Below, one piece after another: positions 8,837 to 14,646 of a DNA stretch of 44,681 nucleotides. The number at the start of each line of letters is the position of its first letter. Positions within the stretch are counted from its first letter, which is position 1. The translations under genes and the position numbers were made by a program. The stretch covers positions 1 to 44,681 of the forward strand of contig QZKW01000001.1 in the NCBI GenBank assembly GCA_003599885.1, in the 5' to 3' direction. The notes under the pieces were generated by a model. It had not been told where the DNA came from. It made no database searches and saw only the letters and a program-made list of their open reading frames with translations. Source of the stretch: Desulfobacteraceae bacterium (GTDB taxonomy: Bacteria; Desulfobacterota; Desulfobacteria; Desulfobacterales; Desulfosalsimonadaceae).

Positions 8837-10051
8837 TCAAGACGCCAAGGCCCGGCCCATATGAATCATGTCCTGGCCAAACCGGTTCCGGATGTGGTCC
8901 ATGGCCTTGATCAGGCGTTCCTCTTTCTGCAAAACCGGGTCGGGAAACAGGTCCATCTGGGCTGGTGGAAATACCGGATTTTCGCAAATCAGCCGGATAT
9001 GCCGCAACCGCACACGGCGGGTCCAGGCCATATAAAGCACTGACCGGGCGGTTTTAAAAAGAGACATATCATTGGCGGACGGCGGACTGACGCTCATCTG
9101 GCGCACACGCCGCACCCCATCGGAATGGTCCAGCACAATGGCCAGCAACCGGGCCGCCTTGCCTGTTTTTCGCAATGTAAGGCCTATTTTTTCCACAAGC
9201 TGATATAAAACACGTTCGACAACATCCACCTCGTTGGTGTCATTGCCGAATCCATGATCCGCGATGATTTTTGGCGGTTTTTGATCTGCCGAGAGCACCG
9301 CCGACACATCAATGCCCCTGACAGTGTCAAAGACAAATCCGGCCCGTTTGCCGAAAATGACGGACAGTTGATCATTGGTTAAACCTGCTGCCTGATGCAC
9401 AAACCCCAGGTTCAGCTCCCGAAATTTCAGCAAATCATCCCTTTCCATGCCAGGCAGCAAATACAGGGGCAGGGGGGCCAGAAAAGCCGCTTCTTCCCCT
9501 TCGCCCACAATATATTCACCATTTGGCTTGACCAGCCGAGATGCCACCTTGGATACCAGTTTGTTGGGGGACACCGACCAGACCGGCGCAAAACATAAGT
9601 TCTTTTTAATCACCTGATACATGCGCCATGCCACATCAACAGGCGGTCCAAAAAGGCGGCTGGTGCCCGTGATGTCGATAAACAAGTGGCCGTCCATGTC
9701 TCCGGGTTCAATCAGGGGAGAATAGGGCAGGACTTCTCGGAGGATATCGGTCATGGCCATTTCATACCGGTCCGGATGCGGGGGCAGAATGATCGCATCC
9801 GGACAGCAGCGGATGGCATTCTGTAACGGCATTTGCTTGCGTACGCCTGCCCGAAAGGCCTCCTCACTCATGTCATAAATCACCGCACGGGCCGATCCTT
9901 CAGGCGCGATAATAATCGGGTAATCTTTTAATCGGTGATCCACCCGCCGCTCCACTGCCACGGCAAAGTCGGCGATGTTCAGATGCACGACTGTGCGGGG
10001 CCGGCGATATCTGAAGAATAATGATCGGTTGGTTTGGGGGAGGGATGCCAT
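8837..10051 (-). CDS. Y-family polymerase-like protein with degenerate active site (ImuB-like)
   Basis: This 404-residue protein follows the DinB/UmuC fold: N-terminal HLNIADFAVAVE (23-34), PLIEPGDMDG (112-121), SVSPNKLVSKVAS in the fingers/palm region, then thumb and little finger. Two of the three metal-binding residues seem lost. The first Asp is Asn25, and the Asp-Glu pair is Asp120-Gly121. The clamp-binding-like motif QMDLF sits at 365-369, near the C-terminus. Dead active site plus clamp motif plus dnaE2 neighbour is the profile of ImuB, which acts as a clamp-tethered adaptor for DnaE2. It lacks the long C-terminal extension of classical ImuB. It sits 25 bp behind the DUF72 gene. Automated annotation would probably call it DNA polymerase IV; I consider that misleading. 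Confidence 0.82.
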   Translation of the reverse strand: MASLPQTNRSLFFRYRRPRTVVHLNIADFAVAVERRVDHRLKDYPIIIAPEGSARAVIYDMSEEAFRAGVRKQMPLQNAIRCCPDAIILPPHPDRYEMAMTDILREVLPYSPLIEPGDMDGHLFIDITGTSRLFGPPVDVAWRMYQVIKKNLCFAPVWSVSPNKLVSKVASRLVKPNGEYIVGEGEEAAFLAPLPLYLLPGMERDDLLKFRELNLGFVHQAAGLTNDQLSVIFGKRAGFVFDTVRGIDVSAVLSADQKPPKIIADHGFGNDTNEVDVVERVLYQLVEKIGLTLRKTGKAARLLAIVLDHSDGVRRVRQMSVSPPSANDMSLFKTARSVLYMAWTRRVRLRHIRLICENPVFPPAQMDLFPDPVLQKEERLIKAMDHIRNRFGQDMIHMGRALAS

Positions 10052-10076
10052 GATTTTTTCCGAATTTTCACGGTGC

Positions 10077-10907
10077 CTATGGCTTTGCCGCCATCAGTCC
10101 CGCATCGGTCAAAAGCCGGATCATGGTCTGGGCGTTTTTCGGGGCCTGGGCGCGGACATGGTTATTAAAAAAAATAATGCCGGTTTTGGCATTCTCCGTC
10201 ATGGGGACAATCCGCTGATCCACCCAGTCTTTCAGTTCGGCGTCCTTATAATCATAGTCAAATTGTTTCTGCATGTTGCCGGAACGCCATCCTGCGGTGT
10301 TTCTGCCGTGAAACCGGACATAGAAAAAATCCGGACTGGTGACCACAGAAAGGGGCGGGAACAATCCTGGAAGTGCGGGTTCATCCACCGACACCAGGGT
10401 AACGTTCCGATCCGAAAGCTCATGGAACACCCGATCCACGGCCCAGGCTGCGTTCCGGAACTCAATGGCAAGGGGCAATCCCTTTAAAACGTCCAACAGG
10501 GCTGCCAGATACAGGCGGTTTTCTTTGGACCGGTCAAAGACAGGCGGCATTTGAATCAGTACAGTCGCTAATTGGCCGGTTTGCACCAGGGGCGCGATCC
10601 CGTCCCGGTATCGGCTGACCTGATCACGCCAGTGGGATGGATCAATTTCATGGGTTATGGTGCGGGTGAGTTTGGCGGCAAATAAAAAATCCGGTCCGGC
10701 CGCTTGCCGCATGCGGTCAATGGATTCGGCTTTTGGCATTTGATACCAGGTAAAGTTCAATTCCGTGATGTTAAAAGATCGGATATAATGGGAAAGCATT
10801 TTATTTGCAGGGGTTCCGGGAGGATAAAACCCGGCTTCAATCCATTCCGTGTAGGAATAACCGCTGGTGCCTACCAGCAGGCGGCAGTTCTCATTACGTG
10901 TTGTCAT
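10077..10907 (-). CDS. DUF72 (YecE-like) TIM-barrel protein
   Basis: This 276-residue protein has the DUF72 pattern: GTSGYSYTEW near the N-terminus, FYPPGTP, then LNFTWYQMP, an AAKLTRTITHE segment, AIEFRNAAW in the middle and YVRFHGRN towards the C-terminus. DUF72 proteins fold as TIM barrels related to xylose-isomerase-like enzymes and have no settled function. The start ATG overlaps the lexA stop by 4 bp, so the two are translationally coupled, and the Y-family polymerase gene follows after 25 bp. In classical SOS mutagenesis cassettes this position is often held by imuA. This suggests, but does not prove, a role in DNA damage tolerance. Confidence 0.88.
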   Translation of the reverse strand: MTTRNENCRLLVGTSGYSYTEWIEAGFYPPGTPANKMLSHYIRSFNITELNFTWYQMPKAESIDRMRQAAGPDFLFAAKLTRTITHEIDPSHWRDQVSRYRDGIAPLVQTGQLATVLIQMPPVFDRSKENRLYLAALLDVLKGLPLAIEFRNAAWAVDRVFHELSDRNVTLVSVDEPALPGLFPPLSVVTSPDFFYVRFHGRNTAGWRSGNMQKQFDYDYKDAELKDWVDQRIVPMTENAKTGIIFFNNHVRAQAPKNAQTMIRLLTDAGLMAAKP

Positions 10908-11551
10908 TTGTGGAGCCTTTGCATGGCCTCGGTGCCGCGCTGGATGCCGATGACCTTGCCCTGGACCAGGACTTCATCAAAATTATAGCGCATGGGCTCA
11001 TAAGCGGGGTTTTCCGGTTCCAGCACGATATGATCATCCCGGACAAAAAAGCGTTTCACCGTGGCTTCCTCCTGATGAATCAGGGCCACCACGATCTCGC
11101 CATTATTGGCATACTGCCGGGGTTCGCAAATCGCCAGATCGCCGTCAAGGATGCCCGCGTTGATCATGGAATCCCCCTTGACGGATAACGCAAACAGGCT
11201 GCTTCCCTTGTAAACATCCGAATCCACCACAATGCTGCCGTTATATTCCTGCTGGGCATACATGGGCAGGCCCGCCGTGATGCGGCCGATCACAGGCACT
11301 TCTTTCCACCGGTGAATGCCCGATGGTTGCTGATCGGCATTCATGAGATAAACCGTCCGCTGATACCGGCCTTCCCGTTTGATGAGTTCTTTTTTTTCAA
11401 GAAGCTTGAGCATCTGGGCCACGGCCGTGTGGCTGATGCCCAGATCATTGGCCGTCTGGCGGAGTGAAGGGAATGTACCGGTTTCGGTTATGCGCTCCTT
11501 GAGGTAATTGAGCAGCCGATTTTGTTTGGAGGTCAGGGATGGTGTTTGCAT
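10904..11551 (-). CDS. lexA: LexA-type SOS repressor
   Basis: This 215-residue protein has an N-terminal winged helix (1-65) and a C-terminal S24-type self-cleavage domain. The cleavage site ITAGLP has Ala93-Gly94. The catalytic Ser is 128 (GDSM) and the Lys is 166 (EATVKRFF), so RecA-stimulated self-cleavage should work. The recognition helix region (LGISHTAVAQMLKLLEKK) differs from the E. coli type, so the operator probably differs as well. It is the first gene of a four-gene minus-strand operon with DUF72, the ImuB-like protein and dnaE2. A palindrome at 11567-11581 just upstream is the best candidate operator. Confidence 0.92.
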   Translation of the reverse strand: MQTPSLTSKQNRLLNYLKERITETGTFPSLRQTANDLGISHTAVAQMLKLLEKKELIKREGRYQRTVYLMNADQQPSGIHRWKEVPVIGRITAGLPMYAQQEYNGSIVVDSDVYKGSSLFALSVKGDSMINAGILDGDLAICEPRQYANNGEIVVALIHQEEATVKRFFVRDDHIVLEPENPAYEPMRYNFDEVLVQGKVIGIQRGTEAMQRLHK

Positions 11552-11566
11552 GATCGCCTCTTGCTA

Positions 11567-11581
11567 TTTGAGTTGATCAAA
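11567..11581. promoter_or_regulatory. candidate LexA operator
   Basis: The palindrome TTTGA-N5-TCAAA (arms exact, spacer AGTTG on the plus strand) lies 15 bp before the lexA start and directly downstream of the proposed -10 box. This is where an autoregulating LexA would be expected to bind. It does not match the E. coli, Bacillus or Geobacter consensus. Assignment is by position and symmetry only. Confidence 0.4.
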
Positions 11582-11609
11582 TGGTATGTATGAATAAAGT
11601 AAATGTCAA
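11581..11609 (-). promoter_or_regulatory. sigma70-type promoter of the lexA operon
   Basis: On the minus strand TTGACA (11604-11609) and TACCAT (11581-11586) are 17 bp apart. The -35 is perfect; the -10 matches four of six positions. The candidate operator begins at the downstream edge of the -10. Confidence 0.5.
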
Positions 11610-12014
11610 TGTAAATATTTTTGTAAAATATCTGTAAAATTTTGGCTGGTGGGCAACGTCCATGTCTTTCGGACCAATATCACTCGGGAATGATGGGGCA
11701 GGAGCCTGAGGGATAATTTTGACAGATTCACACACAGAAAAATCAAAAAATCGTTCAATTTTTTTAATGAACCGAACGCCAGCCGGCGGCCGGGAATCTT
11801 TCCCGGCCGTTATCTGTTTAATCTGTTTCTTGAACAAAGCTGAATTTTATGTTTTTTGTAAATCATTTTGACAAATAACATACGCTGGTGGGAGAGTGAT
11901 CGGAGTTTTCGGCTATAGCAATCGGGTTTTGTAAAGCGAGAATTCAGGAGACAGAAGTCAGAAGTCAGAATAAATGGGCACAACGAAGAATGATAATCCA
12001 AAAAAAGAGGAACC
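11610..12014. other. intergenic region between lexA and mod
   Basis: No protein gene is supported here. A 9-bp stem hairpin GGCCGGGAA-TCT-TTCCCGGCC lies at 11788-11808 without a proper T-run. A short 7-bp tandem (CAGAAGT, about 2.7 copies) lies at 11952-11970, just ahead of mod. The region marks the boundary between the SOS operon and the restriction locus. Confidence 0.4.
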
Positions 12015-13679
12015 ATGTCCAAACAGAAACTCGAACTGACCTGGATCGGCAAGGACAAGCAGCCGGTGCTGGAACCCCGCATTCTCATTGAAGACCCGGA
12101 AAAATCATACGGGGATAAAACTACTGAAAACAAGCTCATTTTCGGCGACAACCTGCTGGCGTTAAAGGCGTTGGAGCAGGATTTTGCGGGGAAGATCAAG
12201 TGCGGCTGTATTGATCCACCTTACAATACCGGCAATGCGTTTCAGCATTATGACGATGGACTTGAACATTCCCAGTGGTTAAACCTTATAAAGCCACGCA
12301 TTGAAATGTATCACCGGCTTTTAAGCAATGACGGCACCCTCTGGATTTGCATTGATGATGATGAAAGCCATTATCTGAAAGTGCTGTGTGATGAAATTTT
12401 CGGCAGAAAGAATTTTGTGAATAATGTGATCTGGGAGAAAAAATACTCCCCTCAAAATGATGCCAAATGGTTAAGTGACAGCCACGACCATATTCTGGTC
12501 TATGCAAAAAACAAGGAAATATGGAGGCCGAATCTCTTACCAAGAACTGTAGAGATGGACGCCAGATATAAAAATCCAGATGACGATGATAGGGGATTGT
12601 GGAAAGCAGCGGATTTTTCAGTAAAGACATATTCTGCTTCATGTGATTACCCAATAACTTTGCCATCCGGTAGAGTTGTCAACCCCCCTGAAAGTCGCTG
12701 CTGGGTAACATCCAAAGAAAGATTTGAAGAACTTATCAAAGACAATCGAATATGGTTTGGAAAAACTGGCAATAATGTTCCATCCCTCAAGAAATTTTTA
12801 TCGGAAGTCAAGGAGGGAAGTGTTTCGAAAACCATTTGGTACAGAAACGAAGTAGGTGACAACCAAGAGGCGAAAAAAGAGATCAAATCTTTTATGCGTG
12901 ACGACGTGTTTGCTACCCCAAAACCCGAACGTTTGATTCAGCGAATCCTCACGCTGGCTACCAATGAAAACGATATCGTCCTTGACTCCTTTCTTGGCTC
13001 CGGCACCACCGCTGCAGTCGCCCACAAAATGGGTCGCCGCTGGATCGGTATTGAGCTGGGAGACCACTGCCATACCCATTGCCTGCCGCGTCTGAAACAG
13101 GTGGCGGACGGCACGGATCAGGGCGGTATTTCAAAGGCCGTCAACTGGAAAGGCGGGGGTGGGTTCAAGTATTATTACCTGGCCCCCAGCCTGCTGAGAG
13201 CTGACCAGCACGGCAATTGGATCATCGACGAACGATATAACCCAGACATGCTGGCCGCAGCCATGGCCAAACACGAAGGATTCCGGTATGCCCCGGACCC
13301 GGAAACCTGGTGGAAACAAGGCCGGTCAACGGAAAAAGACCATATTTTCACCACCACGCAATTTATGACCGTTGAATGGATCGACAAAATTCATGAGGAC
13401 ATGAAACCGGACGAAAGCCTGCTCATCTGCTGCAAGTCATTTTCCAAAGCCTGCGAAACCCGGTTTCCCAACATCAACGTGAAAAAAATCCCCAATATGC
13501 TGCTGGGCCGCTGCGAATTCGGGCGGGAAGATTACAGCCTACATATTATCAATATGCCGGTGGATGAAAACGCCCCTGATTTTGTGCCGCTTGGCCCCCA
13601 GGAAAAAACGCCGAAAGAAACCAGAGATTTGCCGCCGGACAAGCAGATGGTGTTATTCGGCAAGGAGGAAGACGCATGA
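12015..13679 (+). CDS. mod: type III restriction-modification system, DNA adenine methyltransferase subunit
   Basis: This 554-residue Mod subunit has motif IV (DPPYNTG, 67-73) before the SAM-binding motif I (LDSFLGSGTT, 323-332), the beta-class order of N6-adenine methyltransferases. The region between them (about 150-290) should hold the target recognition domain and sets the sequence methylated. Mod also provides specificity to the Res subunit. The N-terminal block with ENKLIFGDNLLAL is typical. An AGAGGAA ribosome-binding site precedes the ATG. Its stop overlaps the ATG of a truncated res copy (ATGA at 13676-13679), the ancestral coupled arrangement. The recognition sequence cannot be read. 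Confidence 0.93.
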   Translation: MSKQKLELTWIGKDKQPVLEPRILIEDPEKSYGDKTTENKLIFGDNLLALKALEQDFAGKIKCGCIDPPYNTGNAFQHYDDGLEHSQWLNLIKPRIEMYHRLLSNDGTLWICIDDDESHYLKVLCDEIFGRKNFVNNVIWEKKYSPQNDAKWLSDSHDHILVYAKNKEIWRPNLLPRTVEMDARYKNPDDDDRGLWKAADFSVKTYSASCDYPITLPSGRVVNPPESRCWVTSKERFEELIKDNRIWFGKTGNNVPSLKKFLSEVKEGSVSKTIWYRNEVGDNQEAKKEIKSFMRDDVFATPKPERLIQRILTLATNENDIVLDSFLGSGTTAAVAHKMGRRWIGIELGDHCHTHCLPRLKQVADGTDQGGISKAVNWKGGGGFKYYYLAPSLLRADQHGNWIIDERYNPDMLAAAMAKHEGFRYAPDPETWWKQGRSTEKDHIFTTTQFMTVEWIDKIHEDMKPDESLLICCKSFSKACETRFPNINVKKIPNMLLGRCEFGREDYSLHIINMPVDENAPDFVPLGPQEKTPKETRDLPPDKQMVLFGKEEDA

Positions 13680-13771
13680 ACAGAATCGCGGTATCCATCA
13701 AAAACCGTCTCAGCCTCCGGCCCCCGCAAGCGGAAAGCCTGGACATTCTGGCGGAGCTTGCCGGTCAATTA
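13676..13771 (+). pseudogene. truncated 5' end of a type III res gene
   Basis: The frame starts at the ATG overlapping the mod stop, after an AAGGAGG ribosome-binding site. It encodes 32 residues beginning MNRIAVSIKNRLSLR, nearly the same as the start of the intact Res at 14647 (26 of the first 31 residues identical). At 13772 it runs into the REP sequence and ends at a stop at 13933 after nonsense codons. The DNA of the two copies is only about 72% identical (26 of 93 bases differ), with most changes silent. This is therefore not a fresh target duplication. Confidence 0.8.
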
Positions 13772-13776
13772 TTCTG

Positions 13777-13799
13777 GTTCCCACGCTCTGCGTGGGAAC
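13777..13799. repeat. REP-like palindrome 1
   Basis: GTTCCCACGC-TCT-GCGTGGGAAC: two perfect 10-base arms with a 3-base loop. This is the common REP-like GTTCCCACGC family seen in many genomes. Confidence 0.8.
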
Positions 13800-13872
13800 G
13801 AGAAAGTATATGCATGGGAACAAAAAACAGGATCGAAAAGTGGATCAGGCGGTGTAGAATTGATCTTTCTTG

Positions 13873-13916
13873 CTCCCACGCTCCGCGTGGGAGTACCTTT
13901 CCAGACGCTCAGCGTC
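13873..13916. repeat. REP-like palindromes 2 (pair)
   Basis: CTCCCACGC-TCC-GCGTGGGAG (13873-13893) is followed by a shorter palindrome GACGCT-C-AGCGTC (13904-13916). The first is a variant of the same repeat family as its neighbours. Confidence 0.75.
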
Positions 13917-13948
13917 AAGAATTGTGGATGTGAAACAACCCGAAAAGC

Positions 13949-13971
13949 GTTCCCACGCGGAGCGTGGGAAC
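13949..13971. repeat. REP-like palindrome 3
   Basis: GTTCCCACGC-GGA-GCGTGGGAAC is a perfect 10-base-arm palindrome. Its loop is of the complementary type to copies 1 and 2, so it is inverted relative to them. It lies directly in front of the transposase start. Confidence 0.8.
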
Positions 13972-13990
13972 GAGAAATAGGATAACAGCC

Positions 13991-14524
13991 GTGGGCAGAA
14001 GCCGGTATAAAATCAAAGAAAATCAAGCACCCCATTTTCTGACTTGCACGGTTGTCGGATGGCAGCCCGTATTTACACGTCCGGAAACCGTACAATATAT
14101 TATCGACTCGTTTACTTATTTGAAAACCAATGATCAGTTTATCCTGTATGGTTATGTAATTCTGGAAAATCATCTGCATTTTATTGCCGGCAGTGAAGAC
14201 CTTGGCAGGGATATTGCCCGATTCAAATCATACACTGCCCGGCGTATTATTGATTATCTGCAAAAGCACACTGTTTCCATCATATTAAGCCAATTGGCGG
14301 CGAATAAGGCGGCCCATAAAACCGACAGGACCTATCAGCTCTGGCAAGAAGGCGCGCATCCTCAGCAGATTCAAAATGATGCCATGATGCGGGAAAAGCT
14401 GGAATATATCCATTATAATCCCGTCAAACGCGGCTATGTGGATAAACCTGAGGATTGGCGGTATTCAAGCGCCAGGAATTACGCCGGGCAAACCGGGTTG
14501 ATAGATATTTGCAGGGTCTGGTGA
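13991..14524 (+). CDS. REP-associated tyrosine transposase (RAYT, IS200-like Y1 family)
   Basis: This 177-residue protein begins with the family-typical (M)GRSRYKI from a GTG start. The ATG at 13964 is in frame but lies inside the REP palindrome. The HUH nuclease motif is ENHLHF (HLH at 61-63). Other family blocks are HFLTCTVV (15-22), LYGYVILENH (52-61), RFKSYTARRIIDY (77-89), YQLWQEG (115-121) and the C-terminal IHYNPVKRGYV and WRYSSARNYAG. Length and blocks are complete, so it could be active. RAYTs bind and cut single-stranded REP hairpins. Here it is flanked on both sides by such hairpins and splits mod from res. Family call is secure; mobility is inferred. Confidence 0.9.
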   Translation: MGRSRYKIKENQAPHFLTCTVVGWQPVFTRPETVQYIIDSFTYLKTNDQFILYGYVILENHLHFIAGSEDLGRDIARFKSYTARRIIDYLQKHTVSIILSQLAANKAAHKTDRTYQLWQEGAHPQQIQNDAMMREKLEYIHYNPVKRGYVDKPEDWRYSSARNYAGQTGLIDICRVW

Positions 14525-14530
14525 GAGATG

Positions 14531-14576
14531 GACGCGGAGCGTCTACGCTGGCGTACCCACTCGGAGCGTGGGTACG
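14531..14576. repeat. REP-like palindromes 4 (pair)
   Basis: GACGC-GGA-GCGTC (14531-14543) is followed by CGTACCCAC-N7-GTGGGTACG (14552-14576). The pair lies directly after the transposase stop and is more diverged than copies 1 and 3. Confidence 0.7.
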
Positions 14577-14591
14577 AGAAGAAGATTTCTG

Positions 14592-14614
14592 GTTCCCATG
14601 CTCTACGTGGGAAC
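14592..14614. repeat. REP-like palindrome 5
   Basis: GTTCCCA-N7-CGTGGGAAC is an imperfect version of palindrome 1 in the same orientation, with the same preceding TTCTG. It marks the right side of the inserted block, about 30 bp before the res start codon. Confidence 0.7.
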
Positions 14615-14646
14615 CCATTGCTTTTAACCAACACAGGAAATGAGTC

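Larger units (their letters stand above)
13772..14620 (+). mobile_element. REP/RAYT element inserted in the mod-res operon
   Basis: A block of palindromic REP-like repeats surrounds one REP-associated tyrosine transposase gene. Repeats lie on both sides; the outermost two (13777-13799 and 14592-14614) are in the same orientation and share the lead-in TTCTGGTTCCCA. The block begins immediately after codon 32 of the truncated res copy and ends about 30 bp before the intact res start. Boundaries are estimated from repeat similarity; no target-site duplication was identified. Confidence 0.65.

Noticed and set aside
11952-11970. 7-bp tandem repeat upstream of mod, as a phase-variation tract
   Set aside because: Only about 2.7 copies and outside the coding region. 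Phase-variable mod genes usually carry longer tracts inside the frame.
13769-14179. 136-residue minus-strand frame over the REP repeats
   Set aside because: It contains the SHAPRGN-type translation of REP sequence, a familiar artefact, and is antisense to the RAYT gene.
13777-14614. Spaced palindromic repeats that look CRISPR-like
   Set aside because: Spacing is irregular, orientation changes, the repeats are full palindromes and they surround a RAYT gene. They are REP-type repeats, and no cas gene is present.
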